Of a stretch of DNA of 64,000 bases, positions 53,814-63,500 are shown piece by piece (position 1 is the first letter of the stretch; every line of letters begins with the position of its first letter). The stretch covers positions 1,178,001 through 1,242,000 of the forward strand of contig NZ_AP028068.1 in NCBI RefSeq assembly GCF_030297155.1. The letters are read 5' to 3'. The translations under genes and the position numbers were made by a program. Source of the DNA: Vibrio sp. FE10. Its GTDB lineage: Bacteria; Pseudomonadota; Gammaproteobacteria; Enterobacterales; Vibrionaceae. The notes under the pieces are model-generated. The model made no database searches. It saw nothing but the letters and a program-made list of their open reading frames with translations, and was not told the DNA's origin.

Positions 53814-54647
53814 ATGGATGATTCACAGCAAAAAACGAATACTAGAAATACTACGGTAAGAAAAGCGACACGAATTGAAAGCGTTATGAACTCTGCGATG
53901 TGGCATTTAACCCAGAGGGATATGACGGAAAGCGAGCTGATTGCAAAGCTGAAAGTGAAAACCGACAATCAAGAATGGATCGATGAAACTTTGGGTTCTC
54001 TGAAAGGCTTTGGGTATCTCAAGTCTGACCAAGTGTTTGCAGAACAATTCGTGGAACAAGCATTCTCTGGTGAATTTGGTTCTCGATACATTGTCGAAAA
54101 ACTGAAGAAGAAAGGCCTGACGGACTCAGTGATTTCTGATGCCATTCATAAGGTGTCCTTCGGAAAATCTATTGATGAACAAACTATCTTGATAGACCGA
54201 ATCAACCACTATTACACCAGCTTTACCATGAGCCGTGAAAAGCTGGTTGCGACGCTGCAAAAGCGTGGTTTTAGCTATCAACAGGTAAAAGTCGCGATTG
54301 ACCAGCATCCACAAGCGCATGAACTGAAAAGCAATATCCAAATCAAGGCCGAGAAAGCGGATTTAGAAAAAGAAGTGCTCAAGTATGCTCGTAAAGGCAA
54401 AGGCTTGACCGCTATCCAGCAAGAGCTCAGACAACGACAAATTGACACCAGCGAGTTGTCATCGTTAATCGACCGATTAATTAATGAAGAGCAATTGGAT
54501 TTTTACTCTTCTTGTTTAGAACAGCTGCAGAAAAAATCTTATGACCTTAAGGATCACAAGGAACGTTCAAAGGCCTACGCAATGTTGAGTCGTAAAGGTT
54601 TCTCGTCTGATGAGATTAAGTTTGCGTTGAGTGAAGGCAACGAATAG
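53814..54647 (+). CDS. Enlarged RecX-like regulatory protein
   Basis: A 277-residue basic protein of three-helix repeats typical of RecX. MNSAMWHLTQRDMTESELIA (about 24) followed by KLKVKTDNQEWIDETLGSLK resembles the RecX LLxxRxYSxxEL motif, and FGSRYIVEKLKKKGL the following G-rich helix. The repeats recur (TSFTMSREKLVATLQKRGFS; AYAMLSRKGFSSDEIKFALS), giving about six units, twice the usual three. RecX binds RecA filaments. It is not next to recA, so it is probably a paralogue. Confidence 0.75.
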   Translation: MDDSQQKTNTRNTTVRKATRIESVMNSAMWHLTQRDMTESELIAKLKVKTDNQEWIDETLGSLKGFGYLKSDQVFAEQFVEQAFSGEFGSRYIVEKLKKKGLTDSVISDAIHKVSFGKSIDEQTILIDRINHYYTSFTMSREKLVATLQKRGFSYQQVKVAIDQHPQAHELKSNIQIKAEKADLEKEVLKYARKGKGLTAIQQELRQRQIDTSELSSLIDRLINEEQLDFYSSCLEQLQKKSYDLKDHKERSKAYAMLSRKGFSSDEIKFALSEGNE

Positions 54648-54679
54648 CGGTTGTACAAAAGAATTAAGCAATAAAAAGT

Positions 54680-55474
54680 CTATCGTGTGGTGTGTTGATT
54701 TTCCGAGATACCGAGGCCATTACGCAAGGCAAACTGTACTAATTCGTTGTGGTTATTGAGCTCCATTAAACCAAGCATTCTGTATTTATGCGATTCAATG
54801 GTGCGGGGGCTCAAGTGCAATTTATCAGCGCACTCTTTGGCACTAAAGCCTTGAGCAATAAGAGACAGTACCTTGGTCTGTTTTTGAGTCAACAGCAATA
54901 ATTTGTCGCTATCATCTTCCCACAAGTTTTCACTCTGGTTTAGCGTTCTTGCTAACGTAGAGTGCTGCCAGTAGCAAAGCCAGATCTCACACACAAGCTT
55001 CAATCGCTTAATGTCTTCTAACCCTAATGTTTTATTATTTTCGTGAAAATTCGTAAAAGATAATGCGCCCCAGCGTTGGTTAAATAGCTGAAGAGGAATG
55101 ACGCAGTGCCATTTTCCACCTTGGTCGTACAACTCACTTAACACATCATTTTGACTGATAGCGAGCTGCGCTTCTGAAAACTCCAAGTAAGTTTCGCTGG
55201 TTTTGAGAAGCTTTAAATATTCCAAGTGATTGCAACCAACGAAGTCTCTCTTATTGATCGATGGAATGTGCGACTTGGATACGGAACATGTTTTCCCATC
55301 TTCCAACAGCACCATAGAATTTGGGTAGAGTGTGAGTCTATCGATATCGAACCAATCTAAAACATCAAAACTTGCCTCTGACCAAGTGGCATTAAAGTCC
55401 CTTGGATCGCTATTGATCAAAGTAGCAGATTGCTTCATTAATAATTGTTCAAAGCTCTGACTCGAATCTGTCAC
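54680..55474 (-). CDS. LuxR family transcriptional regulator
   Basis: A 264-residue regulator. The C-terminal GerE/LuxR helix-turn-helix (about 190-255: LTQKQTKVLSLIAQGFSAKE, CADKLHLSPRTIESHKYRML) is clear. The N-terminal 180 residues form a GAF-like ligand domain with LYDQGGKWHCVIPLQLFNQR and WGALSF. It has no receiver domain. It is divergent from the DUF3187 gene across 213 bases and may regulate it. The ligand is unknown. Confidence 0.88.
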   Translation of the reverse strand: MTDSSQSFEQLLMKQSATLINSDPRDFNATWSEASFDVLDWFDIDRLTLYPNSMVLLEDGKTCSVSKSHIPSINKRDFVGCNHLEYLKLLKTSETYLEFSEAQLAISQNDVLSELYDQGGKWHCVIPLQLFNQRWGALSFTNFHENNKTLGLEDIKRLKLVCEIWLCYWQHSTLARTLNQSENLWEDDSDKLLLLTQKQTKVLSLIAQGFSAKECADKLHLSPRTIESHKYRMLGLMELNNHNELVQFALRNGLGISENQHTTR

Positions 55475-55687
55475 ATTTTTCCCTTATCAATTAGTGGCTC
55501 ATTCATTCACCGGCAGAAGATATTCTTTCATGCTGGATAGTGCAAGGTAACAAGAACAGATAAACAAGGGATTCTAAATCTTCCGTTTTTATAACGCTTT
55601 GTTATATACCGGATAGAGAAAAGCCGTAGTTTTACTGCATCAATTGAACAGTGTTTTTAAGAGAATCGAGGCGTTTGATATTGCCGA

Positions 55688-56656
55688 GTGAAAACCGTGA
55701 TTGTTTTAAGAGTATTACTGTCTTTATTAGTATTGATGCTAACTTTCCGTACTGCAATAGCGTCTCCCATGTTCGTCTATGCTCAATCCCCGATTCATTC
55801 CAATGTGCTTTCAACACAGCTTCGTTCTGCTCAGCCTAATAGAGTGGGAAGCGTTGAATTCAAATCTTCCTACACCCAAGCCAGTATATGGGCTCATACG
55901 GACGCGTACGCCCTCGATTACTACCAAAACCAGTCCAATATAGCGATTCAATGGCAAGCATCTCCTGTTTGGAAAACAGAACTGGATTATCGAGTGGTCA
56001 CTGCAAAGGATAACGGCTTAGACAGCTTTGTGATGGGCTTTCACGATCTGTTTGGTATTGGACAGAATGGCCGCGATGAAGTGGCTGAAGATCAGTTCAC
56101 CATGGATTTTAATAATGCCGGGGTTCATGTATCTGACTTTGAAGGTGATGACTTAACCAATGCGCTGACTTTTTACAATGAGCTGCTGTTGTATTCTAGA
56201 GGACCGATGTCGCTCTCTGCTGGTGGCTCTTTGTTTTACAACAATGTTAGAAGTGGGGAATTTGCCAGAACGAGCTTCGAGCAAGGCGTTCAACTCAACT
56301 ATAGCTATATCACATCAAGGCATAACTTTTTTTCAACGGTAGGCTTGGTTCACCGTAACGGTGATGACTACTTAGTTGGTTTAGAAGACTTAAGTTTTGA
56401 AAACGTAAGCGCAAGTTGGGCGGTAGGGTATGAGTATATGTTTAATGCTCGGCACAGCTTGTTACTTGAATCTTTAAATTATCAAGGGTGGGCAACAGAT
56501 GAACCCGATTTCTCGGAACCTTCTAACGAAGTCGTAGTGGGTTATCGATACCGTTTTAACCAACTCGCCATTGAAGCCTTGATGATCGAAAACATGCGTA
56601 ACATGGACAACAGTACCGACATCGGATTCACGCTCGGCTTGCGCTTTTCAATATAA
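55688..56656 (+). CDS. DUF3187 family outer-membrane protein
   Basis: A 322-residue protein with an N-terminal signal (about 5-26, ending IASPM) and many alternating beta strands, ending LGLRFSI, typical of outer-membrane barrels. DSFVMGFHDLFGIGQNGRDE (about 112) and YSRGPMSLSAGGSLFYNNV are DUF3187-type stretches. The start is GTG with a weak ribosome-binding site, so a start slightly downstream is possible. The function of the family is unknown. Confidence 0.8.
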   Translation: MKTVIVLRVLLSLLVLMLTFRTAIASPMFVYAQSPIHSNVLSTQLRSAQPNRVGSVEFKSSYTQASIWAHTDAYALDYYQNQSNIAIQWQASPVWKTELDYRVVTAKDNGLDSFVMGFHDLFGIGQNGRDEVAEDQFTMDFNNAGVHVSDFEGDDLTNALTFYNELLLYSRGPMSLSAGGSLFYNNVRSGEFARTSFEQGVQLNYSYITSRHNFFSTVGLVHRNGDDYLVGLEDLSFENVSASWAVGYEYMFNARHSLLLESLNYQGWATDEPDFSEPSNEVVVGYRYRFNQLAIEALMIENMRNMDNSTDIGFTLGLRFSI

Positions 56657-56814
56657 AAGCCATATCAACATATCATTATGTAATTTAATTCATCAAGGCT
56701 ATAAAATTTTCAGTAATTTTACGGTATATCAATAACGTAATTTTTTGAACAATAGCGCCACTCCAAAAGGCCGGACTAACAAGGCCGAATCAATATATAT
56801 AGGTAGTGGTTATC

Positions 56815-57855
56815 ATGAAAAAGACATTAGTAGCACTTGCGATTGCAAGCATTTCAACTTCAGCGTTTGCTGTAAACACAAGCAGCCAAAACAGCCAGAA
56901 CGAAGACATGTTTGCTTTTGATTCTATGCATAAAGATCAATTCTCAGTAGCAGGTTCTTTCGGTGTTGGTGGTTACTACGATACGGGTTCAAAAGCATTT
57001 TACGATGATTGGGCAACTGGCTTGACGCTAGCAGTAAGCTACCGTAACAACCGTGTTGTTGGTTATTTCGAAACTGACTTCATGCTTCAATACACGACGG
57101 ATGACAATGTTGCCGCTAATGACGCTGCTACATCTGCTTGGGTAAACGGTATTGATACAGGCCCTGCAACAGACGTAGATAAAGCATGGTTAGGTTTTGA
57201 CACTGGTTACGGTATCGCTTCATTCGGTTGGGAAAATGATACAGCGCTAGACAAAGTTGATGGTGCTGGTGATACAACTTACGAGTTTGGTGCTTCTGCT
57301 GGTGATGCTTCTGATGCGTTTAACGTAGTTAAATTCCAAGGTGCAACAAGCGGTATCGCTTACGGCATCTCTTACTTTGAGACGAAAGATTCTCGCAATG
57401 ATGAGAATTTCGACAAAGGTGTGAACGGCTACATTGGTCTAGAGCAAGAAGTATTCAACCTATACGCTGGTTACGAGAACCGTGACTACGAAGATGATTT
57501 CGAAGTTTACACAGTGACAGGTAACGTTAAGGTTGGCGCGCTTAAGTTAGGTGTGAACTCTTGGATTGAAGAGAGTGATTCTGAGAAAAACACAGGTTAC
57601 TACCTATCTGGTGGTTTCACAGTTTCTGAAGACCTAACACTTGCTGCAGGTTACGCATCTAGTAACAACGAACTTGACGGGCAAGCGGATGTAGATGCTT
57701 CTTACATCAACATCGCAGCAATGTACCGTATCGCCGAAAATGCAGACATGGGCATCGATATCAAACAAGATATCGAAGGCTCTCGCATTGGTTCAACTGG
57801 TATGCAATACGACGAAGAAACACACGTATTCGCTGCTGCTTACTACTACTTCTAA
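56815..57855 (+). CDS. Outer-membrane porin-like protein
   Basis: A 346-residue barrel protein with a signal peptide (1-19, MKKTLVALAIASISTSAFA) and a C-terminal strand ending AAAYYYF. It is rich in acidic residues and has porin-type alternation (VVGYFETDFMLQY, LAAGYASSNNEL). It lacks the usual GGR strand of general porins, so it may be a specific channel. ATG 56815 was chosen over GTG 56806 because it gives a standard signal peptide. It has an AT-rich 5' region with GGCC...GGCC pairing. Confidence 0.88.
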   Translation: MKKTLVALAIASISTSAFAVNTSSQNSQNEDMFAFDSMHKDQFSVAGSFGVGGYYDTGSKAFYDDWATGLTLAVSYRNNRVVGYFETDFMLQYTTDDNVAANDAATSAWVNGIDTGPATDVDKAWLGFDTGYGIASFGWENDTALDKVDGAGDTTYEFGASAGDASDAFNVVKFQGATSGIAYGISYFETKDSRNDENFDKGVNGYIGLEQEVFNLYAGYENRDYEDDFEVYTVTGNVKVGALKLGVNSWIEESDSEKNTGYYLSGGFTVSEDLTLAAGYASSNNELDGQADVDASYINIAAMYRIAENADMGIDIKQDIEGSRIGSTGMQYDEETHVFAAAYYYF

Positions 57856-58056
57856 GAACATAAGCAATTCTATGAGCTTAGATCTGTTGAAGAGTCTATG
57901 CCCTTAGAACTCAAATACTCGAAATTGAACGCTATGGTGTAATTGCTGCCCGGTCTTTACACCATATTATCTTCTTTGTGCAGATTAAGCATCCACTGTT
58001 CGACATGTGGTATGCCACTCAAGTTTGACGAGTGGATTATTATTTGGAGAAATACA

Positions 58057-58368
58057 ATGGTTAAGAGCATGACTGGCAAGGGTGTCATTTATGGCAATGA
58101 CACCCTGTTTACGTGTAAACCTAATCGTAATGGACTGTTTGAATTAGCACGTAAGCATGGAAGAGTTGCTGGTACTCGCCCGCAAGACTCGCAAAACAAG
58201 GTCTACGTTGAATCTTTAGATGAAGCGTGGGAGCTACTTAAAACTGAGAAGTTTTATATTGTTTTGACGGGGCAGGTGTACGGCATCCATAGAAAGTCTT
58301 TGAGAAGCATTGAGTCGATTGATATTGAGTTTGATACCGAAATTCGTTCGGCTTGCGTTGCCGTTTAG
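58057..58368 (+). CDS. Hypothetical protein of about 103 residues
   Basis: A cytoplasmic protein starting MVKSMTGKGVIYGNDTLFTC, with GTRPQDSQNKVYVESLDEAW and WELLKTEKFYIVLTGQVYGI. It is basic and mostly beta/alpha. ATG 58057 has GGAG seven bases before it, so 38 upstream in-frame residues are excluded. It has its own terminator. The family is not recognised. Confidence 0.75.
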   Translation: MVKSMTGKGVIYGNDTLFTCKPNRNGLFELARKHGRVAGTRPQDSQNKVYVESLDEAWELLKTEKFYIVLTGQVYGIHRKSLRSIESIDIEFDTEIRSACVAV

Positions 58369-58392
58369 AGTGCGTACTGAAAGCTGAATAAT

Positions 58393-58422
58393 AAAAAGGA
58401 CGATATATTATCGTCCTTTTTT
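58393..58422 (+). terminator. Terminator
   Basis: AAAAAGGACGATA-TAT-TATCGTCCTTTTT stem-loop; it may also serve the converging peptidase gene. Confidence 0.88.
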
Positions 58423-58476
58423 ACGTTAATGCGCTCAGTTAGATCTAGTCTTTTCCCGCTTCCATTAAAACATCAT

Positions 58477-60324
58477 TTATCGTCCGTACTGTTCAACAAT
58501 AAAGCCTTCAAAATCGTCACACATTTGGTCGTTCGACACGTTATTGTTCGCCAATTCAGTTGAGCCATCGACTATTGATATCTTGGCATTCAAATCAGCG
58601 ACTTGTGCGCGTCCTCTAGAAGCCAGTTGTTTGATTTTTCTCTCTTCAATCGCCCAAGCTTGTTCTGGTGATAAATTACATTCATCTGCAAGGTACTTGG
58701 CATTGAAGCCTTCCCCAGTCAGGCTTTTTATTGTTCTGTTATGGTTCACGCTATTGCCTTTATGCCAATAGTGTTTCGCTAACAAAGGCCCGATCTCTGG
58801 GTTATCCGTTAAGTAACCAAACTTGTCGGTGAAATAAGCACGTGTCTGATACACCGCCATGTGAGCCAATAGGTAACCTTGATATGAACAAGATGCTTCA
58901 TCTGACAATAGATGTGGGATCGCCATCAGTGGGCGAGGACTGCAAGCCAATCCAAGAATTGTCTTTTCACTGCTGCGTGCAAGCGCCGTGATCTTTTCAG
59001 GTGTTAGATCTTCATCAGCCAATTCGTAAAGTGCTCGCTCAAAGTAAGGGACCACAAGAATGCTGCGCTCTTGATAGGCTCTAAACGGTTGTTTGTTATA
59101 AATAATCGCTTTAATTAATTCGTCTGGCACGGGTGTGCCTTCTGAATTGAGCGCGTACTGTTTTAACCAATCGGCGTCGTTCAACAAACTGTCACAGAAC
59201 ATAGACTGAGTTTCAGCGTAAGCCATCGAAGTTGGTGCAAACTCTTGAGAGAAACAAGGCGCGTTCATTTTTACATTAGCAAAATGCGCCGCGTGTCCAC
59301 CTTCGTGAAACAAGGTGTTAATTCCATCATAACCACTGCCTATTTGATCTGGCTTAGCGTTGCTCGTGAAATTAACTTGAGCCGCAACCCAAGCGCCTTG
59401 GTCGTAGAAAGAAGGGATTGGCCCGTGACAGAAACCATTAGGGTATTTTCCTTTACGATCAAGTAAATCCAATTTCAACGTGGCTTGAGAGTATTCGATG
59501 TTGAGGCGACCAAAAGATTCTATCCAGCGTCTCAGTGATTTTGAGAAGGGAACATAAGGGTCTAAGTCATTCATAACGTCACCAGCAAAAGAGTAGGTAA
59601 AGTTATGAGCTTCCAGTGCACTTTCACCTTTCTGTTTAGCTAAGTTCGTCAGACTTTGTTGATGGCTATCGCGCGTACGTACGTCGAAGTCGTCCAGGAT
59701 CGTAAACAGTTGCTCTGTTGTCATCTGCTCGGTTTTAACGACTGAGTAATCAAAAAAGGTTTTAAAACCAAGTGATTGAGCAAATTGGTTACGCTTTTTG
59801 ATGAGCTCAATAAAACCATTCACCAGCAGCCACTGTTCTAAATCGAGCAATGTTTGGTGTGCAGAAAGCCTTACCTTTTCAGTACTATTAGTTCTAACTG
59901 TTGAACCTAGAACCGGTAACGAGCCTTCTGTTTCTTCACCCGCCTCATTGACGTAAGTCATTACGTGATTTTGTTTTTTCTCAAACAGCTCGGCTTCGAA
60001 TTTGATGAGGTCTGCTTTCAGTTTCTGAGATTGTTGAGATTCAATCGCGTGAGATTTAAAGGTCGCTAACCAACCATTCAGTCCAGTCAATGTGCTCTCT
60101 TTTTCTTCCGCGTCTTGAATTTCGTCAATGGCAGAAATGTGCTTTTCGATAGTGGTTATCTGTTCAGCCGCGCTAAGAAATTCGGTCCACTGAGTTTGTG
60201 CTTGTGTTGACCCATTATGGTCGTCACTTATCCCCATGTAAGTATCCCAAAAGAAGTCTTCTTTTGCTTTATGAGTCGCAAGATACTTTTGATTTAATTC
60301 GTTGAGATAGTTCGTAGCAGTCAT
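58477..60324 (-). CDS. M3 family oligopeptidase
   Basis: A 615-residue cytoplasmic zinc peptidase. NTLFHEGGHAAHF (about 352) is the HExxH-type motif with HEGGH, and PTSMAYAETQSMFCDSL, about 25 residues later, gives the third ligand glutamate. FCHGPIPSFYDQGAWVAAQV precedes it, as in M3 enzymes. The N-terminal half is helical. ATG 60324 is favoured because AAGGA lies six bases before it; a start 15 codons upstream has no site. It degrades short peptides. Monocistronic. Confidence 0.88.
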   Translation of the reverse strand: MTATNYLNELNQKYLATHKAKEDFFWDTYMGISDDHNGSTQAQTQWTEFLSAAEQITTIEKHISAIDEIQDAEEKESTLTGLNGWLATFKSHAIESQQSQKLKADLIKFEAELFEKKQNHVMTYVNEAGEETEGSLPVLGSTVRTNSTEKVRLSAHQTLLDLEQWLLVNGFIELIKKRNQFAQSLGFKTFFDYSVVKTEQMTTEQLFTILDDFDVRTRDSHQQSLTNLAKQKGESALEAHNFTYSFAGDVMNDLDPYVPFSKSLRRWIESFGRLNIEYSQATLKLDLLDRKGKYPNGFCHGPIPSFYDQGAWVAAQVNFTSNAKPDQIGSGYDGINTLFHEGGHAAHFANVKMNAPCFSQEFAPTSMAYAETQSMFCDSLLNDADWLKQYALNSEGTPVPDELIKAIIYNKQPFRAYQERSILVVPYFERALYELADEDLTPEKITALARSSEKTILGLACSPRPLMAIPHLLSDEASCSYQGYLLAHMAVYQTRAYFTDKFGYLTDNPEIGPLLAKHYWHKGNSVNHNRTIKSLTGEGFNAKYLADECNLSPEQAWAIEERKIKQLASRGRAQVADLNAKISIVDGSTELANNNVSNDQMCDDFEGFIVEQYGR

Positions 60325-60577
60325 GAGATTCCTTGAAAATAACGCTTGAATTTCAAGATTATGACACATTCACAAGATGTATTTTGTGACATTGCATATA
60401 ACGGAATGTAAGTCACAGGATATCGGTTTACATTACGGCGTATGAGTGTTAATTAATTAACTGTTAATGATTTGTTTTTTGCTAGTATTATTTAGAGAAT
60501 GTTCGCTGATTTTTTCGCCTTTTATTGAGTAAATTGATGTTCTCAATGTCAGCGTTTTTGTAAGGAAGAGGTTTAGG
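60325..60577. promoter_or_regulatory. Divergent promoter region of peptidase and adhesin genes
   Basis: 253 AT-rich bases between the two divergent genes. The adhesin start is preceded by AAGGAAGAGG about ten bases away. No operator could be named. Confidence 0.45.
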
Positions 60578-63500
60578 ATGGATCCTATTTTATATATCGA
60601 AGTTGGTGGCGTTGTTTGGCAGGTGCTTGCAGATGGTACTTGGCTTCAAGTGCCTGCATCACAATCCAAAGTTGAAGGTGTGCAAGTTGTGAGTATTGAG
60701 CCTCAGAATTTGGATCAGACTCAACCTCTCACTGAGCCGCAAATAGCCGCTGTTGAACAACAGTTGGAAGAGGTGGTCACTCAACTCGTCAACAACATCG
60801 AAAGCGCTCCTCAGCAACAGAACTCTGCCAACGATCAGTCTAGCTCTAGCGCTTCTTTTATTGCTTATGTCCGCTCCACATTAGATGAAACTCTTGCAGA
60901 CGCGGGCTTTGATACTCGTCCCACAGAATATGAAGAAGAAGACACAACATCGAATGAAGGTAACCTCGATATACTCTTACCGAGTGCCGTATTAACCGTT
61001 GATATTTTAGATGGTGGTGACGGTTACGAAAATCAGTTCGAAGTGCCTTCTGTCACCATCACAGGTACTGCAGTTGATGTTCGAGATGGACGTACCGTTG
61101 TTCTGACGATAACCGATATCAATGGCAACACAGTTACCACTACCGCAATCACCAATGACGAAGCCTATGTCGTTAATGGCGTCGATCTTTCTTCGCTCGC
61201 GGAAGGCGATCTCCAAGTTGATGCGATCATTGCCGATGACTTTGGTAATAGCATCACTGCTAACGATTCCACAATCAAAGATACGCTAGCGACAATCGAT
61301 GTCGACTTTGATGGTTTTGGTGATGAGTTTTATAACCAGTTTGAAGTTGCGAGTGGTGCTCTAGTAGGCACCGTCGAAAATGTAGAAGATGGACAGGTCA
61401 TTACGATCGTTATTACTGATAGCCAAGGTGTTACTCAGGAATACACAACTACCGTTTCTGGTGGGGTATGGACACTCGTCTCTCAAGATTATTCTAACTT
61501 TGCTGAAGGTGAACTTACCGTCGTCGCTAGCACCATCGATATTGCCGGAAACCCTACATCAGCTAGCGATACCATTGTTAAGGATACGTTGGCGAGTATT
61601 GATGTTGACTTCGATGGCTTTGGTGATGAGTTTTATAATGAATTAGAAGTAAATAATGGTGCTTTGGTTGGTACTGTTTCAAATGTCGAAGATGGGCAAA
61701 CTATCTCAATCACAATAACGGATAGTGAAGGCTTATCCGTAAATTATTCGACAGTTGTGTCTGGCAACAGTTGGACATTAGTAAATCAAGATTATTCAAA
61801 CTTCGCAGAGGGTGAACTTACTGTAGTCGCAAGTACCATTGATATAGCTGGCAACCCTACCACCGCTACCGACACCATTGTTAAAGATACTCTGGATAGA
61901 ATTCTCGTTCGGTTCGATGGTTTCGGTGACAATTATTACAATCAAAGTGAAGTGAGTAAGGGTGCCCTTATCGGTGCAACATTTAATATTGAAGATGGTC
62001 AGGCGATAAATATAACGATTACTGATAGTAACGGTTTTTCTGTCGACTACACCTCGGTTGTTTCAGGCAACTTGTGGAGCTTAAAAGACCAAGATTATTC
62101 TGGCTTTGCGGAAGGGGAGTTGACCGTTGTCGCGAGTATTACAGATATAGCGGGTAATACTATTTCGTCCACTGACACCATTATTAAAGATACGCTAGTG
62201 GAGATTGGAGTTGAGTTCTCTGGATCTGACGATGAGGTTTACAACCAAACAGAAGTCCTGAATGGTGTGTTGGTTGGTACTGTTGGCAATGTTGAAGACG
62301 GTCAAACAATCTCTATTACCATCACCGATAGTGCAGGCACATCGTTAGACTATTCGACAACGGTTTCAGGCGGTACATGGACGCTGACTAATCAAGATTA
62401 TTCTAGTTTTGCCGAAGGTGAATTAACGGTTGAAGCCAGTGTTACGGATATCGCAGGAAACACGGCGACCTCAGCGGATACAATATTAAAAGACACGCTG
62501 GCGAACGTCAGTGTCAATTTCGATGGTTTTGGTGATGAGTATTACAACTCTGCCGAGGTCAGTAATGGCGCTTTAGTCGGCACGGTGACCAATGTTGAAG
62601 ATGGCCAAGAAGTTTCAATCACAATCACCGATGTTGATGGCAAGTCAGAAAATTATACCGCTACGGTCACCGCTGGTGAATGGACATTAGTCGGTCAAGA
62701 CTATTCCACTTTTGCTGAAGGCACTTTAACGGTAGAAGCAACGGTTACGGACGTTGCGGGCAATACTGCTACTTCTAGCGATACCATCGTCAAAGATACG
62801 TTGGCGGATATCAGTGTCGATTTTGATGGTTTTGGTGATGAATATTACAACTCGGCCGAAGTGAGTAATGGCGCTTTGGTCGGAACGGTTACTAATGTTG
62901 AAGATGGCCAAACCGTGTCAATCACCATTGCCGATGTTGATGGCAAGTCAGAAAATTATACCGCGATAGTTTCCGGTGGCGAATGGATTCTAATTGGTCA
63001 AGATTATTCAGCTTTCGCTGAAGGTACTTTAACAGTTGAAGCTACGGTTACGGACGTTGCAGGCAATACTGCAACTTCCAGCGACACCATCGTTAAAGAC
63101 ACGTTGGCGGACATCAGTGTCGATTTTGATGGTTTTGGTGATGAATATTACAACTCTGCCGAGGTCAATAATGGCGCTTTGGTTGGAACGGTTACTAATG
63201 TTGAAGATGGCCAAACAGTGTCAATCACCATTACCGATGTTGATGGCAAGTCAGAAAATTATACCGCGATAGTTTCCGGTGGCGAGTGGACTCTGATTGG
63301 TCAGGACTATTCGGGGTTTGCTGAAGGCACTTTAACGGTAGAAGCAACGGTTACGGACGTTGCGGGCAACACAGCGACTTCCAGTGACACAATAGTCAAA
63401 GACACGTTAGCGGACATCAGTGTCAATTTTGATGGTTTTGGTGATGAGTATTACAACTCCGCCGAGGTTAATAATGGCGCATTAGTTGGCACGGCGACCA

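Noticed and set aside
56761..56795. GGCC pairing before the porin as a terminator
   Set aside because: The stem is only four bases and there is no T-run.
62726..63214. Two similar 61-residue minus-strand frames inside the adhesin
   Set aside because: They are antisense shadows repeated only because the adhesin DNA repeats every 303 bases.
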